Shown here: one piece after another, positions 34,520-44,137 of the stretch
Layout of the letters: every line of letters starts with the position of its first letter
How positions within the stretch are numbered: the stretch's first letter is position 1
Source of the DNA: Bradyrhizobium viridifuturi
Lineage (GTDB): Bacteria > Pseudomonadota > Alphaproteobacteria > Rhizobiales > Xanthobacteraceae
Length of the DNA: 64,000 bases
Assembly (NCBI RefSeq): GCF_001238275.1
Contig: NZ_LGTB01000041.1
Location: 36,152-100,151, forward strand
Direction of reading: 5' to 3'
The notes under the pieces: model-generated
Database searches by the model: none
What the model saw: the letters and a program-made list of their open reading frames with translations, nothing else
Told to the model about the DNA's origin: nothing
Position numbers and translations under genes: made by a program

Positions 34520-37500
34520 ATGTTCAGCAAGGTCCTGATTGCCAACCGCGGCGAGATCGCCGGGCGGATCGGCAGAACATTGCGCCATATGGGCATCGCT
34601 TCGGTCGCGGTCTATTCCGATGCCGACCGCTTCACCCGGCCGGTGCTCGAGGCTGACGAGGCCGTGCGCATCGGCCCGGCGCCCGCCGCCGAGAGCTATC
34701 TCGACGTCGATGCGATCATGGCGGCGTGCCTCGCGACCGGTGCGCAGGCGGTGCATCCCGGCTACGGCTTCCTGTCGGAGAACCGCCGCTTTGCGGAGCG
34801 GCTCGCCGAGCACGGCATCAGCTTCATCGGGCCGCGGCCGGAGCATCTCGACGCTTTCGGTCTCAAGCACAAGGCACGTGAGATCGCCGAGCGGAGCGGC
34901 GTGCCGCTGCTGCCGGGCTCTGGCCTGCTGGAGACCATCGACGAGGCGGTGCGCGAGGCTGAGCGGATCGGCTTTCCGGTGATGCTGAAGAGCACGGCGG
35001 GCGGCGGCGGCATCGGCATGCAGCTCTGCCACGATATGGCGACACTGCGCGAAAGATTCGAATCGGTACAGCGCACGGCGCGAGCGAGTTTTGGCGATGC
35101 GAGGGTCTATCTCGAGCGCTTCGTCGCCCAGGCGCGCCACATCGAGGTGCAGATCTTCGGCAACGGCAAGGGCGACGTGATCGCGCTCGGCGAGCGCGAC
35201 TGCTCCTTGCAGCGGCGCAACCAGAAGGTCTTTGAGGAGACGCCCGCGCCGGGGCTCACCGCGGAGACCCGCCGACGGCTGCATGCGGCCGCGGTGGCGC
35301 TCGGCAAAGCCGTTGCTTACGAATCCGCCGGCACCGTGGAATTCATCTACGACGTCGCGCGCGAGGATTTCTACTTCCTCGAGGTCAATACCCGCCTCCA
35401 GGTCGAGCATCCCATCACCGAGCAGGTCACGGGCGTCGACCTGGTCGAATGGATGATCCGGCAGGCGGCAGGCGAGGACGTGCTGGGGCATGCGGGCACG
35501 CTGACGCCGAAGGGCGCGGCGATCGAGGTGCGGCTCTATGCCGAGAATCCGGGCGCCGGCTTTCGCCCGAGCGCGGGCCGGTTGACGCAGGTGACGTTCT
35601 CGCCGGACGCGCGGATCGACGGCTGGATCGAGACCGGCAGCGAAGTGACGCCGTTCTACGATCCGATGCTGGCCAAGATCATCGTTGCCGCCGAGACGCG
35701 CGAGGCCGCGATCGCAAAGCTGACGCAGGCGCTCGGGGATACGGTCGTCGCCGGCATCGAGACCAATCTCGACTATCTGCGTGCGATCGCCACGTCCGAC
35801 GCGTTCCGCAGCGGGCAGGTCGCGACCAGCGTGCTGGGCGCATTCGCCTATCGTCCGCGCACCATCGATGTCGTCGCGCCCGGCGCGCAGAGCGGGGTGC
35901 AGGAATTGCCAGGCCGGCTGCACCTCTGGCATGTCGGCGTGCCGCCGAGCGGTCCGATGGACGAGCGGTCGTTTCGCCTTGCCAACCGCGTGGTCGGAAA
36001 CCCGGAAACAACGACCGCGCTGGAGCTGACCGTCAACGGACCAACCTTGCGCTTCAACTCCGATGCGATCGTCGCGCTCGCTGGTGCCCGCATGAAGGCA
36101 TCGCTCGATGGTGCCGAGATTGCCTACGACGAGCCGGTCGCGGTACGTGCCGGCCAGACACTGGTCATCGGCAGCATCAAGGGGCCGGGGCAGCGCAGCT
36201 ATCTCGCCGTGCGCGGCGGCATCGACGTGCCCGAGATCCTTGGCTCGCGTGCGGTGTTCGCGCTCGGTGCCTTCGGCGGCCATGCGACGGGCGCGCTGAA
36301 GGCCGGCGACGTCCTGCATTTCGGTGCCGAGACGCGGGGCCTTGCTGCGCCTCGCCGCGCAACGGAGGACGAGCGACCGCAGCTCACGTCGGCGTGGCAG
36401 ATCGGCGTGGTCTATGGCCCGCATGGCGCACCGGATTTTTTCCTCGAGGAGGACATCGAGACGCTGTTCGCGTCTGATTACGAGGTGCACTTCAACAGCG
36501 CGCGCACCGGCGTGCGGCTGATCGGGCCGAAGCCGCGCTGGGCGCGTGCCGATGGCGGCGAGGCCGGGCTGCATCCGTCCAATATCCATGACAACGCCTA
36601 TGCGGTCGGCTCGATCGATTTCACCGGCGACATGCCGATCATTCTCGGGCCCGACGGGCCGAGCCTCGGCGGCTTCGTCTGCCCGGCGGTGGTCGCGCGC
36701 GACGAGCTCTGGAAGGTCGGACAGCTTCGACCCGGCGACACCGTTCGCTTCGTTCCGGTGAAACGCGACGATCCGGTGGCCGGGCCCACGGTGCTGCGCG
36801 CGCCCGAGCTCGGTTCGGCGATCGTCGGCCGCAACGAAGACGGCCCGATCCCGGTGGTGTACCGCCGCGCCGGCGACGACAATCTCTTGGTTGAGTATGG
36901 CCCGATGGAGCTCGACATCGCGCTGCGGCTGCGCGTGCATGTGCTGGCGCAGGCGCTGGAAGAAGCCAAGCTCGGTGGCCTGATCGATCTGACGCCCGGC
37001 ATCCGCTCGCTCCAGATTCACTACGACGGCACGGCGCTGTCGCGCGGAAAACTGCTCGACGTGCTGCGCAGGATCGAGCGCGAATTGCCAGCTGTCGACG
37101 CGATGCGGGTGCCGAGCCGCACCGTGCATCTGCCGCTGTCATGGCGCGATCCGCAGGCCGAGCTCGCGATGCGCAAATATCAGGAGCTGGTGCGCGCGGA
37201 TGCGCCGTGGTGTCCGTCGAACGTCGAGTTCATCCGCCGCATCAACGGGCTCGGTAGCGAGGACGATGTCCGCCGCATCGTGTTCGATGCCGACTATTTC
37301 GTGCTCGGTCTCGGCGACGTCTATCTCGGTGCGCCGGTGGCGACGCCGCTCGACCCGAGGCATCGGCTGGTGACCACGAAATACAATCCGGCGCGGACCT
37401 GGACGCCGGAGAACGCGGTCGGGATCGGCGGCGCCTATATGTGCATCTACGGCATGGAAGGGCCGGGCGGCTATCAGCTGTTCGGCCGCACCATCCAGGT

Positions 37501-38062
37501 CTGGAACAGCTGGCGCACGACGAAAGTGTTCGAGCCGGGTCATCCCTGGCTGCTGCGGTTCTTCGACAAGATCCGCTTCTTCCCGGTCGATGCCGACGAA
37601 CTGCTCGACGCCCGCGCCGCGTTCCCGCACGGCCAGTACGACATCAGGATCGAGCAGGACGAATTCTCCTACGCCGACTATGCGAAGCAGTTGGCCGCGA
37701 CGCAGCCGTCGATCGCTGCGTTCAAGGCGACGCAGCAGGCCGCGTTCGATGCCGAACGCCAGCGCTGGCGCGAGATGAAGCTCGACGAAGCGCCGGCGGA
37801 ATCGATCGAGACTGCCGCAGTTGCGACCGGAATTCCCGACGGCCAGGTCGGCGCGTTCTCGGAAGTGCCGGGCAACATCTGGAAGATCCTGGTCGAGGAG
37901 GGCGCCGAGGTCGCGGCCGGCGACGTGCTGGCCATCATCGAGTCCATGAAGATGGAGATCTCGGTGCTCTCGCCCGCCGCGGGCCGCATCGCGTCGGTCC
38001 CGGTGAAGCCGGGGCAGACGTTGCGGTCGGGCGATGTCGTGGCGTTGATACGGCCAGGGTAA
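34520..38062 (+). CDS. Guanidine carboxylase (annotated in the family as urea carboxylase), biotin-dependent
   Basis: A 1180-residue single-chain biotin carboxylase. Residues 1-450 are biotin carboxylase (MFSKVLIANRGEIAGRI, ATP-grasp STAGGGGIGMQ at 158-168, EVNTRLQVEHPITEQVTG). Residues about 460-780 are the AHS2/KipA-like part, about 780-1080 the AHS1/KipI-like part (NPARTWTPENAVGIGGAYMCIYGMEGPGG), and the C-terminus is a biotinyl domain with ESMKME, Lys1144. The product class is carboxylation of guanidine or urea with ATP and bicarbonate. The guanidine-I riboswitch and DUF1989 partners favour guanidine. No allophanate hydrolase is fused or follows, so allophanate must be handled elsewhere. 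Confidence 0.92.
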   Translation: MFSKVLIANRGEIAGRIGRTLRHMGIASVAVYSDADRFTRPVLEADEAVRIGPAPAAESYLDVDAIMAACLATGAQAVHPGYGFLSENRRFAERLAEHGISFIGPRPEHLDAFGLKHKAREIAERSGVPLLPGSGLLETIDEAVREAERIGFPVMLKSTAGGGGIGMQLCHDMATLRERFESVQRTARASFGDARVYLERFVAQARHIEVQIFGNGKGDVIALGERDCSLQRRNQKVFEETPAPGLTAETRRRLHAAAVALGKAVAYESAGTVEFIYDVAREDFYFLEVNTRLQVEHPITEQVTGVDLVEWMIRQAAGEDVLGHAGTLTPKGAAIEVRLYAENPGAGFRPSAGRLTQVTFSPDARIDGWIETGSEVTPFYDPMLAKIIVAAETREAAIAKLTQALGDTVVAGIETNLDYLRAIATSDAFRSGQVATSVLGAFAYRPRTIDVVAPGAQSGVQELPGRLHLWHVGVPPSGPMDERSFRLANRVVGNPETTTALELTVNGPTLRFNSDAIVALAGARMKASLDGAEIAYDEPVAVRAGQTLVIGSIKGPGQRSYLAVRGGIDVPEILGSRAVFALGAFGGHATGALKAGDVLHFGAETRGLAAPRRATEDERPQLTSAWQIGVVYGPHGAPDFFLEEDIETLFASDYEVHFNSARTGVRLIGPKPRWARADGGEAGLHPSNIHDNAYAVGSIDFTGDMPIILGPDGPSLGGFVCPAVVARDELWKVGQLRPGDTVRFVPVKRDDPVAGPTVLRAPELGSAIVGRNEDGPIPVVYRRAGDDNLLVEYGPMELDIALRLRVHVLAQALEEAKLGGLIDLTPGIRSLQIHYDGTALSRGKLLDVLRRIERELPAVDAMRVPSRTVHLPLSWRDPQAELAMRKYQELVRADAPWCPSNVEFIRRINGLGSEDDVRRIVFDADYFVLGLGDVYLGAPVATPLDPRHRLVTTKYNPARTWTPENAVGIGGAYMCIYGMEGPGGYQLFGRTIQVWNSWRTTKVFEPGHPWLLRFFDKIRFFPVDADELLDARAAFPHGQYDIRIEQDEFSYADYAKQLAATQPSIAAFKATQQAAFDAERQRWREMKLDEAPAESIETAAVATGIPDGQVGAFSEVPGNIWKILVEEGAEVAAGDVLAIIESMKMEISVLSPAAGRIASVPVKPGQTLRSGDVVALIRPG

Positions 38063-38314
38063 GACACGATCGGGAATAGCGCGGAACGGTTCTCCGAGAG
38101 GATCACGCGCAAACACGCGAGGTCCGCGAACTCTGCCATCGCTCGCGCCGGCCGCGGCTGGCGGTGAACGCGATCGGCATGCTGCGCGTTCGCAACTCGG
38201 CAGCCGGCGAGGAGACGGGCTTTCAAAATCCGCCCGGTGCGATGTGATCGCAAGGCTGGAACATAGTGCGCAAGTGCGCTTTGTTCCGGATGACGTCTGC
38301 AAAGGCAGGTTCCC

Positions 38315-39359
38315 ATGCCCAATCGCGACATCATCGTGATCGGCGGCTCGGCAGGGGCGGTACCGGCGTTGAAGGACATCCTCCGACGGTTGCCGGCTGA
38401 TCTTCCGGCCGCAATCTGCATCGTATTGCACATCCCGGCCCAGGGCGTCGGCATCCTCTCCACAGTCGCAACCGCCGCCGGCCAGCTACCGGTCCGGCGG
38501 GCAGAAAGCGGCATGGCGATCGAGAACGGCCACGTCTATCTGGCCGTACCGGATCACCATCTCTTGATTGACGATGGGCACCTCGTGCTTGGCCGCGGAC
38601 CGCGCGAGAACCTGACCCGGCCGGCAATCGACCCGTTGTTTCGCTCGGCCGCACTGCACTACGGCCCCCGCGTGATCGGTGTCGTGCTCAGCGGCATGTT
38701 GTCCGACGGCGCGGCAGGCCTCGGCGCGATCAAGCGGTGCGGCGGGATCGCGCTGGTTCAGGACCCGCAGGACGCCATGTCCGGCGAAATGCCGCTCCGG
38801 GCGCTGGAGGCGACCACGGTCGATCTCTGCATGCCCGGCGCCCGGATGGGCGATGTGTTGCCAAATCTGGTTCGGGAGCGGCCGGGCGCGGTCCTGCCGA
38901 TCCCGCCCCAAATCGCGCTTGAAGTGAAGATCGCGGCGGGCGAACGGATCAGCAGCGATGCGCTGGCCGATGTTGCCGATCCCGCGCCGTTGACTTGCCC
39001 GGCATGCGGGAGCGTGCTTTCCGGGTCCGACATGGGACACGTTGTTCGATTCCGCCATCAGCTCGGCGCCCATACCGCCGACATAGCCTCCAAGCAACCG
39101 GAGGACAGCACGGACGAGGCGCTTCGGTTCGCGCTTCGCATCATCGAGCAGCACGCCGAACGCGTAAATCGAAGCGGGTGGCCGACGATTGCGCGAATGT
39201 ACGACGCGCGCCGGCGAATATCGCGAATATGCCGACACGATTCGCCGCGTCATGCTAGGATCGGCTGCTCCGGAGCACCGGACGCTGAAGGAGCCGCGAT
39301 GGACGACGCCGATTGTGCGAACTGGGCGCATCAGTTGCGGTCCGAGCGACGGCTCTTGA
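38315..39359 (+). CDS. CheB-type methylesterase-like protein, probable frameshift near the end
   Basis: A stand-alone CheB catalytic domain without receiver. It has VIGGSAGAVPALKDIL (catalytic Ser at residue 12), VLHIPAQGVGIL (His) and VVLSGMLSDGAAGL (Asp), then a C-terminal tail with TCPACGSVLSG. The phase carrying these continues to 39583, but near 39209, after PTIARMYDAR, the expected tail AGEYREYADTIRRVMLGSAAPEHRTLKEPR lies in another phase (one base extra or two missing) and ends at 39359. So the native gene probably stops there, overlapping the next small gene. Such proteins may demethylate other targets or act in signalling; the substrate is unknown. Confidence 0.75.
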
Positions 39360-39583
39360 CCAAGGCGGAATTCGATATCGAGCAGGGCAGGCGGCGTCTT
39401 CGCAAACAGCAAGACCTGCTGGAAAGGCTGCAACGAGCCGGCCACGACACCAGGCAGGCCGAGCATCTGGCCGGTTCGCTCGAACGGACTCTGGTCGAAT
39501 GGGAGCGTCACCGCGGCCTGATTGAACAGCGGATTGACTATCTCGAGCGGCACGTGGCGCCCCACGAATCGCGGGCAGGATAG
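39299..39583 (+). CDS. Small charged coiled-coil protein
   Basis: A 94-residue protein from ATG 39299, preceded by GAAGGAG. It is rich in Arg, Glu, Gln and Leu with heptad-like spacing (RRLLTKAEFDIEQGRRRLRKQQDLLERLQRAG, LVEWERHRGLIEQRIDYLERHV), so probably a coiled coil. In the sequence as given it is in phase with the CheB frame, which would make one 422-residue fusion; that fusion is likely an artefact of the nearby frameshift. Function unknown. It sits between two CheB-domain genes. Confidence 0.6.
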   Translation: MDDADCANWAHQLRSERRLLTKAEFDIEQGRRRLRKQQDLLERLQRAGHDTRQAEHLAGSLERTLVEWERHRGLIEQRIDYLERHVAPHESRAG

Positions 39584-39780
39584 TCAGCGCGCTGGCATGC
39601 CGCGAAGCAACGGCCGTCGGCCGGGCTGATACGCCATTGGCGTCCCCGATCTCGATGGCGACCACCGCCTAACCCGGATTCCCAAGGGGGCGGGATCAAT
39701 TTCTTGCGTTGGGTCGGGAACAAACTCTGGTATCACTATTGCTGGCGAGACGCCGCAGGAGAATGAGAGTCAGAGCACTT

Positions 39781-42335
39781 ATGGATGAAAAAACGGAAGG
39801 CGGAGGAGACAACCGCCAATCCAAGGCACCGCTGATTATAGGGATTGGTGCCTCCGGCGGCGCGCTGGATAGTATCGAGCGCTTTTTCTCCAGGTTAAGT
39901 CTGCATCCGGACCAGGCCATCGTGCTTGCGTTGCAACATCGGGACGGTGACGACACGGCCCTGCGCGACGTGGTGCAACGATCGCTGGGAGCCACGCTGT
40001 CCGAAATCAATGACGGCCAGCTCGCCGAGGGAGGCACGATCTACCTTTGTCCGCCGGACATGATCACAACGGTCCACGGCGACCGGCTGCTGGTCCGGCG
40101 CACCGAGCAGACGCGCGGCGAGCGGGCGACCATCGACAGCTTCCTGATCTCGCTGGCTGAGGAGCGGGCCGAGCTGTCCATCGGCATCGTGCTTGCGGGC
40201 ACCGGCGCTGACGGCACGCTGGGGGTCGCCACCCTGAAGCATCACGGCGGCCTGGCAATCGCCGAACGCATCGGCGATGGCGCCGATGGCCAATCCGGAC
40301 CGCATGAGGAAGACAGCTCGGCCGCGGCGATCGCCGATTTTGTGCTGCCGCCCGAGGAGATCGCCGAGCACGTCGCCGTCTACGCCCGCCATCTGCGCCG
40401 CCTCGAGGAGAAGCTGGGCTTCGACGAGGTGCTGGCCGGGGCGGCAACTTCGCTGGCGCGCATTGCCGACATCCTTCGCAGCAAGACCGGCAACGACTTC
40501 CACGGCTACAAGCAGAAGACCTTCCTGCGCCGCGTCCAACGCCGCATGCAGGTGGTGCAGATCGGCGACATCTCTGACTATGTCGATTTCCTGAGAAACG
40601 ACAAGGACGAGGCGCAGCACCTGTTCAACGACCTCCTGATCGGCGTGACGGAATTCTTTCGCGACAAGAAAGAGTTCGATGTCCTCGAAAAACAGATCAT
40701 CCCGAAGATCTTTGAGGGGAGGAGCGCGGGCCAGCAGGTCCGCGTCTGGGTGCTCGGGTGCTCTACGGGCGAGGAGGCCTATTCCATCGGTATTCTGCTG
40801 CGCGAACATATGGCGCATCTCGACTCGACACCTCAGGTGCAGATATTCGCGACCGACATCGATGGACGTGCGCTGGCCACTGCGCGGGTCGGGCGCTATC
40901 GCACCAGTATCGAGGGCGACATATCGCCGGAAAGGTTGGCGCGCTGGTTCGTGCGTGAAGGCGAAACCTATTGCGTCGTCAAAGAGCTGCGCGAGATGTG
41001 CATCTTCTCCCAGCACAATCTGATCAAGGACGCGCCGTTCTCGAAGATCGATCTGGTCTCCTGCCGCAATCTCCTGATCTATCTCAACACCGAACTGCAG
41101 AACCGCGTGATCCCGCTGTTCCACTTCGCGCTGCTGCCGGAACGGTTCCTGTTCCTCGGCAACTCCGAGAACGTCACGCGGCATCTCAATCTGTTTGCAC
41201 CGGTCGACCGCCGCGCGCGCATTTTCAGGAGGCTGGAGACCGGGACACGGCTGCCGCCGGAATTCCCCATCACGACGGCGGCCGGGCGGACTGCGGTCGA
41301 CGTGCCGCCGTTGCGCTCCCCTGGCCCGGATATCGGGCTCGAGCGCCGCGCCCAGCGCATCACCGAACGCCACGCGCCGGCCTATGTGATCACCGACGAA
41401 AATTTCCACATCCTGCATTTCTCAGGCCGCACCGGCCGCTATATCGAGCCGACGGCAGGCACGGCGTCGCTCGACTTGCTGCAACTGGTCCATCGCGATC
41501 TCAGGCTCGAGCTGCGCGCCGCGCTCGGCCGTGCAGCCGAAACCAATGAAGCGGAGCATGCCGAACAGGTCGAACTCGGCGCCAACGGACATCGCATACC
41601 GGTCGATATCACGGTCGAGCCGATGCAGGACGGCCCCAACGGCCGCCGCAATTTCGTCGTCCTGTTCAAAGACGGGCCGATCCGACCCGTCGACCGCACC
41701 GATGGCAAGCCCAACGTTCGGGTCAGGAGCGAACATGTCGAGCGGCTGGAAAGCGAACTACGCGCCACTCGTGAGCGGCTGCAAGCCACGATCGAGGAGC
41801 TCGAAAGCACCAACGAGGAGCTGAAGTCCTCCAACGAAGAGTATCAGTCCCTCAATGAGGAATTGCAATCCGCCAACGAAGAACTGGAGACTTCGCGGGA
41901 GGAGTTGCAATCCGTCAACGAAGAGCTGACCACCGTCAACGGCGAGCTGGCGCTCCGCGTGCAGGATCTCACCCGGGCTTCCAGCGACCTGAGAAATTTC
42001 CTCGAGAGCACGCAGATTGCAACCGTGTTCCTCGACAATGATCTGAAGGTGATGAACTTCACGCCGGCGATCACCCAGTTGCTGCATCTGGTCGAGACCG
42101 ACGTCGCCGGCCGATCGCCCACATCAAGGCGCGCATCCCGATCGAGGATCTCTATGATGACGCACGGCGTGTGCTACGGACGCTGGCGAGTGCCGAGCGC
42201 GAGCTGATCGCGCCCGACGGCGGCACCCGCTACGCCGTGCGCATTCTGCCCTACCGAAGCATCGACAATTTCATCGCCGGTGTCGTGATCACGTTCGTCG
42301 ACGTCACGGCGATCGCGCGGTTGGAGGATCGTTAG
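39781..42335 (+). CDS. CheB-CheR-PAS chemotaxis-type signalling protein, frameshift in last PAS
   Basis: Order of parts: CheB methylesterase (IIGIGASGGALDSIERFF, IVLAGTGADGTLGVATLKHHGG), CheR methyltransferase (FHGYKQKTFLRRVQRRMQ, GVTEFFRDKKEF, WVLGCSTGEEAYSIGILL, IFATDIDGRALATARVG, DLVSCRNLLIYL), a PAS, a long coiled coil of NEELKSSNEEYQSLNEELQ type, and a final PAS. Near 42115 one base (or four) is missing. The first phase stops at 42207, but ARIPIEDLYDDARRVLRTL and ITFVDVTAIARLEDR continue in the next phase to the stop at 42333-42335. There is no histidine kinase domain. The start is uncertain: ATG 39781 or ATG 39763. Confidence 0.85.
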
Positions 42336-42346
42336 CCGACCCGATC

Positions 42347-42685
42347 TCAAAGCGAGTTGTCGTTCAGGCGGTGGCGCATCTGCAAACATGCGCTTTCGAC
42401 CAGGCTCGCGATCGCCTCGAAATGGTCTAGCAGCCGTTCGGCCTGGATTCGTTCGCTGGTACCGGGGACGAATGCATCGGTTAGGCGTCGTTGCCGGTCC
42501 GCATTCTCGCGGCAGGTTGTCGCTCTGCTTTCGGCAAACTCGAGGTGCTCTTGTTCGCGACCCAACTTGTTCTCTTCGTCGAGCAGCAGCTTGGTGATCG
42601 TCGATCGGGTGCCGGCCGGAACGTCCGGTCCCTTCAACAGGTCCAGATAGTGATCGATGTTCGCACGTGCGATGAACCCATCCAT
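42347..42685 (-). CDS. Hypothetical protein, 112 aa
   Basis: Function not recognised. The short form starting ATG 42685 has GGAGG with 7-base spacing and reads MDGFIARANIDHYLDLL, then alternating charged helices (LLLDEENKLGREQEHLEFAESRA, RIQAERLLDHFEAIASLVESACLQMRHRL). The frame is open further upstream (ATG 42901), and that 72-residue part (GSLRKRVQQALRAFSTDDLRHLLAEVERVL) also looks protein-like. The gene may therefore be longer, or an upstream gene may be fused by a missing base. It is convergent with the CheB-CheR gene. Confidence 0.6.
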   Translation of the reverse strand: MDGFIARANIDHYLDLLKGPDVPAGTRSTITKLLLDEENKLGREQEHLEFAESRATTCRENADRQRRLTDAFVPGTSERIQAERLLDHFEAIASLVESACLQMRHRLNDNSL

Positions 42686-43061
42686 GTAGGTGCCTCCAGC
42701 AAGTCGCAGTCCCGACCGGCGAGGCCCGGCCGGAACGGAATGAACAACCCCACGACCATCCGTCGAATGCGAAGAGGAATGGCCACCCAGGACGCGCTCG
42801 ACCTCCGCTAGGAGATGGCGCAGATCATCGGTCGAAAACGCCCGGAGAGCCTGCTGGACTCGTTTCCGAAGGCTTCCGATATCCCCGTTGTCTTCTCCCA
42901 TTAGGCCCGCCGGCGGAAATGAGCGCGGAGCGCAGGGTTCCAATCCTAACACAGCGTGGTAGGGCGCTGGACCCTACTATCGCAGCAAATTCCCGTAATA
43001 ATACGGGGGCGGATCGAGGGGCCGGGCCCCGCGGCCCGCGCCAAGCCAAAGCTCCGCACGC

Positions 43062-43661
43062 TCACTGGCCCTCATCCGGTCCGAGACGAGAGACCGCGCG
43101 CTTGACGATGGGTGGAAGGGGATAGTTCAAGATCGCCCGGGACAGCCGTAAACGCTCTTCGGTTCGAGCAAGCATCGTGCGCGTAAATTGGTTGCCGCGT
43201 TGCAGGTGGACTTGGCGCTCGGTGAGCCACTCCCGGGCGGCTTCTATCGGCGTCTGGTTGATGCGCGCAGCAAAAGCCGATTGGGGATTTTCCGATAGCA
43301 CCGGTCCGGCCGCGTCCTGAAGAGCGGGTCGATGGCGTCCGTTCGTCCGTCCGATCGCGCGCAGGCGTTCGCGCCGGGTCGTCGCGCACAGCTTGCCGGC
43401 GGTGACCGCAAATCCATGATCGGCGATCCAGCAATCGATCGCGGGCCTTGAGACACTGATGTCGTGCTGGGGCGGTTCGGCCGGCGGCGGATGCCTGGAG
43501 ATGACAGCAAGCCGGGCCTTGATCGCGGTTTCGGTTCGCCCGAGCGCGTCGGCCAGCAATCGTGGATGGATTCCGAAGGCCCGCAGCTTCAAGAGCTCTC
43601 GGTCCTCATCGCCGGACCATCGGGTGAATTTCCTGCTCTTTGAAATCGGCTTTCCCCGCAC
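43062..43661 (-). CDS. Hypothetical protein with SANT/Myb-like N-terminus
   Basis: A 199-residue product. Residues about 11-55 (KFTRWSGDEDRELLKLRAFGIHPRLLADALGRTETAIKARL) look like the short SANT/Myb-type or GcrA-like helix-turn-helix found in small rhizobial proteins: Trp, acidic stretch, then ALGRTETAIKARL recognition helix. The remaining ~145 residues have no motif and could be a continuation or a shifted phase. Likely DNA-binding; target unknown. The neighbours are signalling genes. Confidence 0.55.
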   Translation of the reverse strand: MRGKPISKSRKFTRWSGDEDRELLKLRAFGIHPRLLADALGRTETAIKARLAVISRHPPPAEPPQHDISVSRPAIDCWIADHGFAVTAGKLCATTRRERLRAIGRTNGRHRPALQDAAGPVLSENPQSAFAARINQTPIEAAREWLTERQVHLQRGNQFTRTMLARTEERLRLSRAILNYPLPPIVKRAVSRLGPDEGQ

Positions 43662-43782
43662 AGAGATCGGCCGTCAACAAAGTGACACCGCCCATATTTA
43701 AACCTGAGCCGACCCGTCGCGGTCAAGTCCGAGTTGTTCTTCCATGACGTGTTCGGAAGACCACGGCTGCGAAGGATACCGT

Positions 43783-44019
43783 CTATTCGGGCGGTGCGGC
43801 GATTTCGGCGCGTTTGATCAACTTTCGAAACAATATCCGCCCGTCGACAAAACTCGCCACGCAGTCGTGGCTCTTCGCAAAATTGCGAAGTCGTCTCACA
43901 GCCACATCGTTCTCACCGAATAGCCGTTCGTAGTCATGCCGCATTATCGCGTGGACGGCCCCTTCCAGAAGGCCACCCAGGCGTTCTTCAAGCTCGGGAA
44001 GTGTGAAATTCCGGCGCAT
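43783..44019 (-). CDS. Hypothetical protein, 78 aa
   Basis: A small soluble protein (LPELEERLGGLLEGAVHAIMRHDYERLFGENDVAVRRLRNFAKSHD) with a basic C-terminal half. No family recognised. ATG 44019 follows AAAGGGTTG. It lies 118 bases after the end of the liv operon on the same strand but is probably a separate gene. Confidence 0.5.
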   Translation of the reverse strand: MRRNFTLPELEERLGGLLEGAVHAIMRHDYERLFGENDVAVRRLRNFAKSHDCVASFVDGRILFRKLIKRAEIAAPPE

Positions 44020-44137
44020 CCGACAACCCTTTCGGCATCCGGATACGGATATCCGGTGGTCGGGAATGCGTGTTGATGTGGGTCAATCGGCCCGGCGCCC
44101 GCGAAGCAAAGCTCCTGATCGGGTCGCGTCGCCCGCC

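Noticed and set aside
33761..37129. A 1122-codon open frame on the minus strand opposite the guanidine carboxylase and DUF1989 genes
   Set aside because: It lies antisense to intact conserved genes; its residues (many Arg, His, Asp with no motif) are those of a high-G+C shadow frame.
38315..39583. A CheB/coiled-coil fusion protein of 422 residues
   Set aside because: The expected CheB tail is in another phase, and a good start with binding site precedes the coiled-coil part; a frameshift explains the fusion better.
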